Source: Thalassia testudinum (Eukaryota; Streptophyta; Magnoliopsida; Alismatales; Hydrocharitaceae). From it: a stretch of DNA of 64,000 nucleotides. The stretch lies in contig JAZHRO010000054.1 of assembly GCA_037157565.1 (NCBI GenBank), forward strand, positions 13,251,501 to 13,315,500. The letters run 5' to 3'. A program made the position numbers and the translations under genes. Positions 52,282 to 64,000 of this stretch are shown here, piece after piece. A model generated the notes under the pieces. The model made no database searches. It had not been told where the DNA came from and was given only the letters and a program-made list of their open reading frames with translations. The first letter of the stretch is position 1, and each line of letters opens with the position of its first letter.

Positions 52282-55006
52282 TGTAACGACCTAATTCCCG
52301 AATCCCTACGAGACACGAGAATCGGACTGACTCGACTAATCCCAAGACCTAGTCATCCAACGAGGAATTAACCAAAAGAGTAGTAAAATAAACCACATTC
52401 AGCATGAATATAACTAACAGTAACAAAATACAGCAGTAAGAAAAGGAAATACTACAGTATACACCACCACAACAGAAGGGAAATAAACATGTACATAACA
52501 TAAAGTTTCGACAAAGAAAGTACAGGAAGTGACAAAGAAAACTACTCACTACAGTAGAAGAAAAGTACAAAAAGTACTACAGGTAACTCTACTGGACCCT
52601 ACTAGGCCCAGTGTCCTCTGCAGCCGCTGACCCTGGCTGCTCAACACCTGGTCCTGAAAAGTAACGAGTGTAACACGTCAGCGAAACACTGAGTAGAGTG
52701 GCAACTAAAAGCTAAAGAAGCAGAAGAGTGCACAGTAGCTGTTATATTTTTACTTTCGTTATTTACGTCCTTCTATTAATTCACTATTGATTTATTTCTC
52801 ATATCCTTCTCTTGATCTCGAATGTTCCTTGTGGGAACGATCTTGATTGCAGTCTTTTCCGAAAAGTAGAAGTAACACGTGGTGCTCCCCTGGCCGGGAG
52901 AGTCCCCCATGGTGGTCCTACCCTCAGTCAACCACCCCAAAGTCGCTGACAGACGTAACGGTGACCACGGCACACGCGATAAGCGCACAGGTAGCTACCC
53001 CGCACTGGCACGCGGTCAGTCGTTTTCGTTAACAGGTGCGCCCAAAGCACAGCACGGAACCAGTATAGGGCAGAGCCCTCTCAGTAACAGGGGTCCAACC
53101 CCTCCACAGTCCGCGCACCCTCGGCTGACTACCCTGGTTTGCCCAGTGGGCCTAGGAAGTCGGTGTAGGAGGCTAGCAGAACCCCAGGGCCCGTGGGGTA
53201 GCTAGTGCTCTCCCTACACTAGTAGCTCTCCTCGGTACTGGGTACGCGAGGGCCAGCAAGTCGGTGTACAGTGGCCAAACTCACCCCGGTCTCAACCTGA
53301 GGGCGGCAAGCTCCCCTCTACACTAAGAGGTAATGTGTGCTCTCTCTGGTACCACGTACCCAAGAAACAACACACTTCCACGTTCACTTTCTCAGTTCCA
53401 TTCTATTCTCTTTTCAGGAATTTTACTCCTGATTCCCCGTAGGGTTCATGTTCTTTTTTTTTCGTTTTCCCATTTTAGGTTTCACCATTCCAGTTTTACG
53501 TTCATACAACCCATGTTCTCAATCATATTTATTTATTCATAACAGGCAGCTGTTAAATCAATTTACAAGCAGCTATTATTTCCTTTCTACCTTTCCAAGA
53601 CTGCAATATTTATATATTCCACTAGTTTTCCAGTCCTAGGATTCATGCCGTACCCTAGGATCTATCATTCAATCTAGTTTTCCAGTCCTAGGATTCATGC
53701 AATACCCTAAGATCTATCATTCAATCTAGTTTCTCAGTCATAGGGTTCATGCAATGCCCTAGACTCTATTAATTGTTCCACAATTGTAACAAATTTTGTT
53801 AAGTAAATAAAAAAGCCACTCTACCAGCGAAAACGAGAGTACTGGGGGCGTGGTCGGCAATCCCGCGCGCCTCTGCAACCCCCAAAACTGCAACGGAATG
53901 GGATCCTAACATAAGGATCAATCACAAGGAGTTTCTCAGAACGGTATACAATTACTGTAAACGAGTAGAGGAATTTATTCTGGAAAGAACGCAACTCGAA
54001 ACGCTGAAAACGGACTCCGAACGGGTCCTAAGCAGGTCAAAAACGACGAAACTGTCCAAAATCAGACGTTTGGAACCTCTTCCAGACGTCTTAAAAGGTG
54101 GGTCAGGTCGTACCTTAGATCTGCGCAGTCCTTCAGACGTCCAGAAGCCCGCTGGGATGTCTGGCTTGGTTTCTAGACGTCCGATTGTCTCTCCGGACGT
54201 CTGGAGGTTCTCTCTGTCGTCTGGCACTGCGGCCAGACGTTTGATTTACGTGGGATGGCGAGCCTTCGGGCCCTCCCGAGCAAAACCTGTGCACACACAC
54301 ACATGCTCTCACCACGATGAAACGCAGACGAAGTCGCGGCGGACGGCTGCATGGCCGTACACACGAAAAAGGGAGAAGATAGAAATATCTTACCTATCAG
54401 ACGCCTGAACAGTCCTCCAGACGTCTTCAGCGTCGTTTGGTCGTAAGTCCAGACGTCTGATTCTGGAAAATTTTCTAGAACCAGAGCCCGATTCGCTCTC
54501 CGCCCGCGACGCACAGCCGCGCCGCGCCCCGTTCGCTTGCTGCCCAAGCTGCAGCAGCCCCTCCACGACACCCACGGCCGCCTCTCCCCCGTCGGCCGGC
54601 TCTAGCTGCCCCGGCAAGCTCGAACCCTCGCGGTCAAGCTTCTTCCTTCCGCTCGCAACCCTCCTTCCCGCACGCTCGCCGCGGCCGCTGCTGCCGCCGC
54701 TCACTCGCTCGCGCTATCGCACTAGCAGGGAGAAGGAGAAGAGGAAGGCGGAGGAGATGTGGGTGAGGGAGAGGGCGAGGGTGTCTTATAAGGCCGCGCG
54801 GGGAGTGAGAGAAGAGAGCGGCGCGCCTGCAAGAAGAGAGAGAGGAAAAGAGGAAAAAAAGCGGCGGGTGCAGTCTGCGCGCGCACGCGCGCAAACGCAA
54901 CCACGTACGCCGAAAAAATTTATTACCAGACGTGTGGAAAGGGTTCCAGACGTCTGGGCCACTTCCTAGATGTCTTAAAAACCCGTCTGATGCCACGCTC
55001 GTAACA
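52282..55006 (-). mobile_element. Second solo LTR, same family, opposite orientation
   Basis: On minus it starts TGTTACGAGC at 55006 and ends AGGTCGTTACA at 52282 (2725 bp). GTATT is duplicated at 52277-52281 and 55007-55011. All landmarks of the outer LTR recur in order, inverted: AGACGTCT motifs (54960-54060), TATA TTATAA at 54791-54786, the 52-bp repeat at 53765-53637, and the pentanucleotide-rich end. Confidence 0.93.
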
Positions 55007-55255
55007 GTATTCTTTTATTGTAAACTTCATATTCTGTACCTATTTTTAATTCTCTACTGTTGTGGTGGCGTGTACTGTAGTAATTTTTTTCTTTACTGCT
55101 GTACTTTTGTTACTGTTAGTACTTGCATGGTGAATGTGGTTTATTTTTACTGCTTTTTTGTTACTTTCTCGTTGAACGACTGGGTCTTGGGATCAGTGAA
55201 GTCGATCCGATTCTCGTGTCTCGTAGGAATTCAGGAATCGGGTCGTAACAGATTA

Positions 55256-57218
55256 AGCATTGAGAAATCGCATGGGATTAAACATTGAAAATTCATTATT
55301 TTTCTTTTATTGTTGTGTGATATAAGTGTCTCATTCTTAATAATAACTAAATTTAGTTGATTATATCTTGCAGATAACTCACTTCCCATAAATGTAGAAT
55401 TACTGTACCCGAATAAATATCTCAACTCCCTTGTTAATAACTAAATTAAGTTACATTTTGTGAACAACTCACTTCCCATAAATGTAAAATTACTATACCC
55501 ACACAAATATCCCAACTCCCTTCTTCCCTTTTCTTCTTCATTTAAATGGCTATCCATGAAGTTATAAATTTATATAAATTACATACTTGGTTATTATTGT
55601 TTTATAGAAATTTATTTTGTGAATATAGTATTTTAGATAATTTTTTTATATTTTATAAAAAATGATATTTTCTTTATTTTTATATCATAAGAAAGATGGT
55701 GAAAAATCCATGCATAGCCCAATATTAAAGAGAATATTTTTTATGATAGCATTCAAGTGCATAAGTTAAGAAAAATCTATAAATAAATAATTTGGACTAG
55801 GTGGTGGTATATATATATATGTGTGTGATGAAAAGCTAAAAAATAAAGTTTTGATGGGATTAAGAGTTATTTTCACTCAAAAATAACCTTTTTATCCCTC
55901 TGTTACAAAATACAAAATTTTTTTGGAAGTTTATAAAGACTCTCAAATCTCGAGACCCAGAGAGAGACGAAAGTCATTTTCCTCTTGCGCATTTCTTCCC
56001 CCTTACTCTTTATTCTCGTAGATGACCCTTGGAGACCATTGATACTCCTCTAACCTTCCTCTGGTAGCCATCGACGTGCACTTTCACCTCCCTCCTTCAT
56101 CTCCATTTCAACTGCTTTATTTATTATTTATTTTCAATTTTGATTATAGTATTTTATTTGTTACTTTCTAGTTATAGTAATTAATTCCTATAACTCTTAC
56201 TTTAGTTTCTAATATAAAAAATATTTCTTATTTTATTGCTCCTCTTATTTACTGGTTATTAACATGTTAGTTTGTTTTTATCATTTATTTGCTTGATTGC
56301 ATTTGAATTAGTTATTAAATAATTATGTTTACTTCTTAATTTTTTATATTAATTTTCTAAGGATTAAAAATTCTAAATATTCTACTTTTTATTTCTTCGT
56401 GTTAGTTTAGAATCTAAAACAAACAGATTGTGTCAAAATTTTCAGCAGAAATATATCAAAATTTATTTTATGTTTAAATTCTTATATCATTACAATTCAA
56501 TTTTTTTAAAAAAATTATTTTCCTTCATGCATTGTAGAAGTCTCGTTAGCATGATTTTTTTTTAGCTTCTTATTTGGATAATTAGGATAATCTAAGATTT
56601 TTATTAGAATTTTTACATTTATAAAACTAATTTTATGAAAATTAAGTTTAGGTCCCCATCTTACATCATACTTCATATTTTTCATTTTCATCTTCTTATC
56701 CCCACTTTAAAATACCCCAAAATATATGAATATTAGAAGAACATCCAAAATAAGTTAGTTTATATTAATAAGAAGTGATTTGAATATTTTGATTTCCTCT
56801 AAAACGACTCGAATTCTTATATTTACCCAATTTTATTCTTTTAGGAGTTTGTAAATTAATAAAATGATTGTGATTTTCTCACAACAATGACGCTTTTATT
56901 CTTTTGTGAATCTCATAATTATTTTTTAGCGTTGTTGCCTTAAAGGCACAAATTTAAGTTGCTTTATACCTTTCTTAGAAAATAATGAAATCGGAGTGAC
57001 TGACAAAGGAGTCAATTGAAATGGTGTAAGTGGTCATAACAGAGGAAAAATGTTGATAAAAAGAACTAAGAAGAAACCACCTTTTTCTTTTGCAAAAGGA
57101 AGGTAAGAAACTACAAAATTATGTTGGATACTATTAAGCGATTGAGTAATTGAGACTTGACACATGATTTTGTGATGAAATGTATATTTGACATGTGAAG
57201 CAACTGTAGTTATGATGT
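55256..57218. other. AT-rich intergenic DNA: nothing recognised
   Basis: Low-complexity AT-rich DNA with a direct duplication near 55380 and 55470 (AACTCACTTCCCATAAATGT). No gene or transposon protein is seen. Confidence 0.6.
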
Positions 57219-57466
57219 ATTATAATTGAATGAAATAACTTAACTTGAATTAAAAACCTTGTAGCTCTCTTATATAGAGAGAGGCCAAAATGATGGAAGT
57301 ACAAAAAAGGCCAAAAGGAGCAAACCAAACCCAACATAAAAACAGAAATATAAAATATATGCTAACACTCCCCCTCAAGCTAGAGTATAGATATCTATCA
57401 TGCTCAACTTGGATACACATGAATTAAATAGAGATTTGGCTAAGGGCTTGGTAAAGATGTCAACAA

Positions 57467-60400
57467 TCAGCTTCTCCGATGTGACTGGCGTGGTAAAAAG
57501 CAATCCCTTATGAATGATGTTTCTGGTACAGAGACAATCAACTCAATGTGCTTTGTCCTCTCGTGAAATGTTGGGTTGTTGACAATAAAGGTGGCTGCTC
57601 TATTATCACATCTCATCTCCATCGGGTTGGAAAATTGTATCCGCAAGTCAGTAAGCAGGGATCTAATCCACATCATCTCTGCAGTGGTCTAAGCCATAGC
57701 CCTGTACTTTGACTCGATACTAGATCTAGTGACTGTGCTCTACTTCTTACTCCTCTATGTAATCAAATTTTCTGCTAGAAATGTGTAGAACCCAGTAGTT
57801 GAATTGCGATTCACATGACATCCAGCGTAGTCCGCATCGGAGTATCCAACCAAGGTCATGGAAGAGCCCTTGGAAAAGAGAAGACCCTTCTCAGGAGCTT
57901 TCTTAATGTATCTGAGCACCATAAATGTTGCATCCCAGTGCTAGCGTGTTGGCTTGGCCATGGACTAACTCCGTTTCTCTACTACAAAAGAGATGTCTGA
58001 CCTCGTAATAGTGAGATATAGCAGCTTACCTACAAGCTGCCTGTACTCCCTGCTATCCACTAACTGTGCATTCTCATCATATTGTGACATCTTGGGGTCT
58101 ATAGGAATATTGACCTCGTTGGCCCCAACATTCCAATCTCTTGTAAGATGTCCAAAGCATATTTCCTCTGGGATGAAACTACGCCCTTTTTGCTACGAGC
58201 AACCTCAATACCGAGAAAGTACCGTAGAGCTCCCAAGTCCTTCATGACAAACTGCTTTGTTAGGATGCGCTTAATCTCAGCAACACCCTGCTCATCATCT
58301 CCTGTAACAATCAAGTCATCAGCATAAACAAGAAGTACCACCATACCTCGTCCAGTCCTGACAAAAAGAGAAAAGTCGGCTGTCGACCTCCTGAACCTAG
58401 CTGCCTCTACAACCTGTGATAGTCTCTGGAATTCTGCTTAAGGCCTTAGATGGCCTTCCATAGTCAGCATACACACTCCCCCTGAGCCTCAAAATCAAGT
58501 GGCTGTTGCATATAGACTTCCTCTTGGAGATCCCCACAGAGGAAGGCATTCTTCACATCCAGCTGATGTAAAGGCCAATCTAACTGAACTGCTACTGCAA
58601 TCAGTACCCGTACAGTAGGAAGTCCGGCAACTGGTTTAAAGGTGTCAAAGAAATCCACCTCATAAGTTTGACTGAACCCCTTTGACACTAGACGTGCCTT
58701 TTACCTGTCAATGCCCCTATCTGGATTGAATTTCACTGTGAATACCCATCTACAGCCAACAACGGTAGCTCTGTCATGAAGTAGAATAAGCTCCTAGGTC
58801 CCGTGACCCTAAAGTGTAGCCATCTCATCCTCCATGGTAGCTTGCCAATTTGGATGAAGCATGGCTTGCTGGTAGGTAGTGGGGATCTCTGCATGTTATA
58901 AGGCAGAAGTAAACTGGACAAACGACTTCCCAAGATGGGCATTAGGAAGATCACCTGCAATGCAGTAGCGAGCACAAGAGCGTGAAGCCTTCCTAATAAC
59001 AATAAGAAGATCCTCAGTGCCATCAGGCATCGTAGAGTGACTTGTGGGACCATCATCAACAAGTAACTCGGTGGAGTCAACATAAACCTATGCAGGAGAA
59101 TCTGGTGGCGTAGACGGATATGGCCTTTGCAGAGTCAAGTGAGGTCTATTGTACATGCACATCGGGCCATGTAGCTTCTCAAAATCATCCATGGACTCCT
59201 TGGAGTCTGAAGCGGAAGGCAGAGGAGTTGAGATACGAATATCCTCAAGCTGGACAGGGCTAAAGGAAGGGCATCGAGGCAGGTGCATCTGAAGTAGATA
59301 TCCGATGGCTTCTCATAGAAAATAAGGCACCTCCTCATGAAAGATGACATTCATGCTAACATAGTATCTCCTACCAATGGGGTCATAACATTTGTAGCCT
59401 TTCTAAGTAGCACCGTAACCTAAAAATACAAACTTGACCACATGGGGAGCAAGCTTGTCCCTGTCAGGACTAAGAATGTGAACAAATGAAACATAGCTGA
59501 AAACTCGAGGAGGCACAACAAACAAATCTCTATCTGGATACAATATCTGATACGAAATTTGCTCATGAAAGATCGAATTAGGCATCCTGTTTATTAGGTA
59601 GCAAGTAGTTAAAATGACATCTCCCCAGTAGGAAGATGGAACATTGTGATGTATTAACAATATCTAGGCCACATCTAAGAGATGTCTGTGCTTCCTTTTT
59701 GCCACACCATTCTGCTGGGACGTATGGGGGCAGGAGGTCTGATGTATGATGCTTAGGGAGCTGTAAAACTAGGCCAGTCTCCTGATGCAAAACTCAAGTA
59801 CATTCTCGATTCTAACAATCTTTACAACTGTAGAAAATTAAGTCTTGATCTGATTAGTTAACATCTTAATTGTATTTCCTGCATCTAACTTACTACAAAG
59901 CAAAAAGGTCCATGATAGTCTGGAGAAATCATCAACAACCACTAGGTAAAAGCGGAATATTTGCCTGTTTGGAGTACGACTCGAGCCCTATATATCCATG
60001 TTGAGTAAGTCAAAACATGTTGCTGGCACAACCGTAGTGCTAGAAGACTAGCTGGAACGATGATGCTTGCTTAGTTGGCAAGCATCACAAAGAAGATTAG
60101 TAGCAGTTGATAAATAAGGAATAACCCATCTCAGTCGATCTAGAGAGGGATGTCCTAGTCGACGATGCCACTGAAGTACTATCCTTACCTTGTAAGCCAC
60201 ATCTGCCTGTCCAACAATTGCCAATGGAGATTATGCTAAACGACGTATGCCTCCTTCCTCGTGTCCACCACCAATAGTTTTCCTTGTGAATTTGTCCTGA
60301 AAGACACACCCCACATCATCAAAGACTGCTTTGCAGTTGAGCTCTTTGGTAATCTTGCTAACTGACAACAAACTAATCGAAAAATCAGGAACAAATAGAA

Positions 60401-60710
60401 CATTGGACAATCTTAAGATAGGGGATATAGTAACCTCCCCCACGCCCTAGACCTGAGAAAGGTGTCCATCAGCCACCTGAGCAGTCCTGCTAGGAGGAAC
60501 ATCACGCATCATGCGGAAGCATTCCCGGTCTCCATTAAGATGCCTGGATGCCTCGTAATCAATTAACCATTCATCATCTGCAGAAGAAGCAAGAGCTGCA
60601 GTATTTAAAGTAATAAACACCACAATCTCATCCTCTTTCATAACAATCTTATCGGCCTGCTTGACAGCTTTAGTCACAGTCTGAACATGACCTATCTTGC
60701 CAGGAAACAT
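57467..60710 (-). pseudogene. Copia pol of the short-LTR element
   Basis: From 60710 down: a protease remnant (DEWLIDYEASRHLN, where family members have DSGA), a pre-integrase region ([20 protein letters not shown]), the integrase end (PSSYWGDVILTTCYLINRMP), RT ([34 protein letters not shown], with catalytic YADD kept), and an RNase H tail (MEMRCDNRAATFIVNNPTFH, ERTKHIE). Frames change repeatedly. Confidence 0.85.
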
Positions 60711-61039
60711 ACCAGTGGCCCACTGCCTACTACCTTGTCAGCGACGACACCCCCTACCTTGTGTAGAAGAGCCTCATTGTCTATTCAGGTGATATTGTCT
60801 AATACAATGGTCTCTATCAATACTGATTAGTCCTGCTTATGTAGCGACCTTCATCATGAACTCAACAATTCTCGGTGAGTTCAACATGTCCAAAGGGAGC
60901 TAAACAACTTATCAATCAATAAAATAGACTACATCAACGCTTCATTGTCGTGCATTAAAGGCTCTGCAGGCATTTGAAAGCTTCAATGCTTCCTTAAGCT
61001 TGCCTTCATTCTCAAATAGAGAGCTATCCTTGCAGCTTG

Positions 61040-61560
61040 TCTTATAAGGTTAATCGTGGGCTGTTGTGCCACCACCGTGCTCTTGTAGTGCCGCCGTAGA
61101 CTCAACACGATTGTTGTGCCACCACCGAGCTCCTGTAGCGCCGCCGCAGGATCGCGAACTACTGCGTCACCATCGCTGCCTGTAGTGCACCTGTAGCACT
61201 GCCACAGGCTCACCACAAACTACTACGCCACCGTTGGAGGTCAAACCTTGCTGCAGCACCACCTTCGACCGCCTGAAGGGCCTCCACAGGTCCACTAAGC
61301 AGCTGCTACGCCGCCACCAGAGACTAGATAGGCCTCCAAGGCCATTGCAGTGCCACTGCACGCAACCCTCGGTGCTGCAGCACCGCCACCAGAGCATAGG
61401 ATGGGCCCCAAAGCTGCTATAGTGTTGCTGCGATCAATCAAGGCGCTGCAGCGTCGCCGCCGGAGCCTAGGAGAGCCTTTAAGCTCATCGCATTGCCGCC
61501 TCAAGCGCACCTGAGCGCTGTTGACGGTGCAACAGGCTCACCCGCGTCGCTGCGCACGTC
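61040..61560 (-). repeat. GC-rich degenerate repeats in the copia leader
   Basis: Words such as GGTGGTGGCACAACA, GCGGCACTAC and CTGCAGCACC recur at irregular 60-110 bp spacing. No gag motif is recognised here. Confidence 0.5.
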
Positions 61561-61954
61561 ATCGGAGATCAGCTAAGAGCTGCTGTCACTCACAAGGGAG
61601 AGAGAGGTGATTAGGTTTGGTCGTTAGGGGTTTTGAGGCTGTGAGGGGTGGGATACCTAGAGCCACGGTCTAAGATCGGTGCTCTGATATCAAATTGGAT
61701 GAAATATCTTAATTTGAATTAGAAATCCTAAAACTCTCTTATATAGAGAGACCGAAATAGTGGAAGTATACAAAAGCCTCTAAGGAGCAAACCAAACCCA
61801 ACATAAAAACAGAAATATAAAATATGTGCTAACAATTATTATTTAGATCCTACACATTTGCTCACCTAAAATGTCATTTTTCATTTTTAGGGCAAGATAA
61901 TTATTATTTATTTTATCGTCAATCTAACCTCTACAACCAACTTAAATTTACAAT

Positions 61955-61979
61955 TCTCTCTCTCTCTCTCTCTCTCTCT
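61955..61979. repeat. (CT)n microsatellite
   Basis: Perfect CT run. Confidence 0.9.
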
Positions 61980-62299
61980 TGGAAACAAATATTTTATATT
62001 AAATGGAATACGGAGCTTACAAGGACGTCAAACCCCTTAGGGGAAGAGAAAATGACAACTGACCTCGTTCAAAAACAGAGTAAAACAATGCCCTGCCATG
62101 AAGAGTAGAACTCTAGACATATAAGACAAAATAGGTGAAATAGTGGGGGTACGACTAGGTTTTGTTGTTTGTTATAGAAATGACGTTGTAGTACAGATAG
62201 TCATTGCCACTATTACAATTTTACTTGGAAATAAGAGGTTTCCAGAGGTCGAACTCAGGGAGCAAACTATAATTCTAGAAGTATAATGTTTCTGTTACA

Positions 62300-62305
<6 letters not shown>

Positions 62306-62345
<40 letters not shown>

Positions 62346-62760
62346 GTCTCTTGGCTTTTTCTTCTTATCTTCTTTCTCTCTTTTCTTTGTCTTCTTCTTC
62401 CTCTCTTCTCTTTGCTTGACCGTCTTCAGCTCTTCTGTTCTTTCTTCTACTTTATCTTCCTCTTTCTCTTTCTCTCTTTGATCTTCTTCAGCTTTTTGTC
62501 TTCTTTCTTTTTCTTCTGTTCTTCTTTTCTTCTTTCTTTTCTTCTTTGCTTCCAACTGCGGCGTCTGTTCTTCTTTCCTTCTTTTCTTTTTCTTCAGAGC
62601 GTCGTCTGATTCCTCAGCCAGATGAATTAAATAGCATCTGCTGCAGTGCTTCCTCTTCTGCTTCTTTCTTCTTCCTTTCTGTCCTTCTTCTTCTTCTTCT
62701 CTTCTTTGCGGTCTTCTTTCTTCTTCTCCTTCCTCTTCTGCCTGCACACTCACATAGCCT
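62306..62760. repeat. (GA)n followed by a long polypyrimidine tract
   Basis: (GA)18 at 62306-62341, then about 400 bp almost wholly T and C on plus (CTTCTTCTTTCT-type words). The minus-strand open frame there, rich in K, E and R, is a composition artefact. Confidence 0.85.
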
Positions 62761-64000
62761 GGTCAGAGCAAAAACCTAACCCTACCCTCTCTTGCGTCTC
62801 TCTCTCTCAGATTTCGCTCGTAGGATCGCTCTCCTAGAGCCGGGTATTCGGGTACGGATTCGCGCCCAGGACCAGGCCCACCGGCATGTGGTGGTGGCCG
62901 AGGAGTGCAGGTCGGGTATACGGGTCAGACCAGGTCCGCGGGGGGTGGTCGCGGACGAGGCCGGGTAAGCGGGTGAGAGGGACCTCACCCCGTGTGACTG
63001 CGGCGATAAGCCTTAGTCACTTTTACAATTTATGCGCAGATGCGGCTTCAAAATCCCACGATGTGGGACTATCTTCTGTGCTGTCTTCGCGCGCGCCCGC
63101 AGGACGACTCCACCTCGCCCTCTGATCAGCTGCAGTTGGTGTCGGTGCCAACTGACGAGGCAGGAGTCTTCGCGGACTTCGCCCCAACCTGCAGCACCTG
63201 GGAATCTAGGGCTGCAGGGCCTGGAGCTTGCCTCGAAGCTGCTTTAGTCGTCATTAATGGTGGCTGGAGCAGCGAACCTGTTAGACAAAAACATGGCCCT
63301 TCGGCCTAATCAAACAAGTGGGGGACCTTCGCCGTAGCACAGCGAAGGTGGTGCGGTGTGTGGCAGGTCGTGGGATGGCGTTTGGCGGCAGGGCTAGGTC
63401 GGACAGTGACCGGAAAAATGGGTCTGTTCGGTGGAGTGTGGTGGGGGTGTGAAGCGGTAATGGGTGGGCGGAGGTTGCTCAGTGTGGTGAGGCGGAGGTT
63501 CTGTGAGGGTCGGCGAGGCGTGTGGGGCTGTGGAGCGATGGGGGCGTCTCGCCGGAGGGTAGCCGGAGACGAAGGGGGTGACGGTGGTCAGGAGTGGTCG
63601 AGGGCTTAATTGAATGTAAAATAGTGAGGACAAGAAATAGGGGGAGGTGTGGAGAAGTTCTGACCTAGTTGTAGAGACGAAGGGGGTCGGAGCAGGGCGG
63701 CAGTCGTATCGACTGTTGCCGGAGAAGAAGATGCCCAGAGAGAGAGGGCGGTGGCTAGGAGAGAGCGGGAGGGCGCGCGCTGGGTACGGCGCGACGTGGG
63801 AAGAGCGGGCGAAGGTAGCTCTGCTGCTGGTATTGCAGCAAAGCGACGAGGAGGGGGAGGAAGAACCGCCAGAGCTGGAGGGCTTCTGCCGGAGTGGGAA
63901 GAGAGGAAAGATGGGGGTGTTTCTCCGTCAGGACCGAGCTCCCCTCTTCTGCAGGCGGAGGCGGCTTTTATAGAGGCGAAAGCGGAGAGGTGGGCGGAGG
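62761..64000. other. GC-rich segment, no gene recognised
   Basis: CpG-rich DNA with open frames on both strands that resemble no known protein. It could be a 5' UTR/promoter region or a long LTR of an element that continues beyond the window. Confidence 0.4.
63965..63973 (-). promoter_or_regulatory. Possible TATA box, minus strand
   Basis: On minus TCTATAAAAGCC sits in GC-rich DNA and is followed by a CT-rich leader-like sequence, so transcription would run leftward. No coding exon is recognised downstream. Confidence 0.3.

Larger units (their letters stand above)
49681..55250 (+). mobile_element. Solo LTR (about 2.84 kb) split by a second, inverted solo LTR
   Basis: Begins TGTTACGACC at 49681 and ends GGTCGTAACA at 55250, with TSD GATTA at 49676-49680 and 55251-55255. 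Its own sequence is 49681-52281 plus 55012-55250. It has a TATA-like TACAAATA at 49913, a C18 run at 49888, AGACGTCT-type palindromes at 49700-49780 and 50250-50640, and a 52-bp tandem repeat at 50921-51060. No PBS, PPT or coding region is found beside it. The type is probably Ty3/gypsy-like from the TGTTACGACC ends, but this is inference. Confidence 0.9.
57224..61834 (-). mobile_element. Copia retrotransposon with very short LTRs
   Basis: The LTRs are 57224-57367 and 61693-61834 (144 and 142 bp), starting TGTTAGCAYATATTTTATAT on minus. ATTAT flanks both ends (57219-57223 and 61835-61839) if the LTR is read to CAATT. The PBS-like TGATATCAGAGC follows the 5' LTR, and the PPT TTGAGGGGGAG precedes the 3' LTR. 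Pol is present in broken pieces and gag is not clear. The 61040-61560 part is a GC-rich repetitive leader. Confidence 0.9.

Noticed and set aside
49681..55250. A single large DNA transposon with long terminal inverted repeats (TGTTACGACC ends)
   Set aside because: The inner unit has its own 5-bp duplication (GTATT) and both units start TGTTACGA and end CGTWACA as LTRs do; the inverted symmetry is explained by two solo LTRs.
57224..57367. Alternative LTR boundary ending in CA (57227)
   Set aside because: That boundary gives unequal flanks (ATTAT against ATAAT on one strand); reading the LTR to CAATT gives an exact 5-bp duplication, although the CA ending is the more usual form.
62295..62753. 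152-aa Lys/Glu/Arg-rich protein on minus
   Set aside because: Composition artefact of a polypyrimidine tract ending in a (GA)n-coded Ser-Leu run.
63358..63973. Protein-coding frames at the right edge
   Set aside because: GC-rich frames on both strands with no domain; the codon pattern is not distinguishable from chance.

Overview
This is nuclear DNA of a flowering plant. The evidence is two spliced plant genes, introns of up to 22 kb, and dense plant-type retrotransposons (Ty1/copia, L1-type and RTE-type LINEs, a hAT remnant, and long LTRs starting TGTTACGACC). The very GC-rich, Ala/Pro/Gly-rich first exons suggest a monocot. The species is not identifiable from the sequence alone.

Genes. 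(1) 375-3761, minus strand: a two-exon pollen-receptor-like LRR kinase of 720 aa, with a signal peptide, a short LRR ectodomain, one TM helix and an atypical kinase with HGN in place of HRD. (2) 6217-49174, minus strand: oligoribonuclease (Orn/REXO2 family). I rebuilt it from eight small exons totalling 774 nt, which encode 257 aa with a complete DEDDh active site. Every junction has GT-AG ends and keeps the frame, yet the gene spans about 43 kb because introns 2 (22.3 kb) and 5 (10.8 kb) are filled with nested transposons.

Transposons inside the gene. Intron 7 holds a copia LTR with its primer-binding site. Intron 6 holds a truncated L1. Intron 5 holds a deleted copia (14956-24764) that contains a gag-only copia with exact 5-bp TSDs (15667-18083) and a 5.5-kb L1 with 16-bp TSDs (18964-24489). 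Intron 2 holds LINE and RTE fragments and a TATCG-rich element carrying RTE copy 1. It also holds a copia (36486-47949) containing a truncated L1 and a hAT element (43618-47585, 8-bp TSD), which in turn contains RTE copy 2.

Upstream of the gene. About 500 bp 5' of the oligoribonuclease start lies a 5.57-kb block that resolves into two related solo LTRs. One (about 2.8 kb, plus strand, TSD GATTA) is interrupted by another of the same family in opposite orientation (2.7 kb, TSD GTATT). Together they form a long imperfect inverted repeat carrying arrays of the palindrome AGACGTCT.

Right end. 55.3-57.2 kb is AT-rich DNA in which I recognise nothing. 57224-61834 is a degraded minus-strand copia with 142-144 bp LTRs. 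Then come a long polypyrimidine tract and GC-rich DNA with a possible minus-strand TATA box at the edge. I saw no tRNA, rRNA or CRISPR loci.
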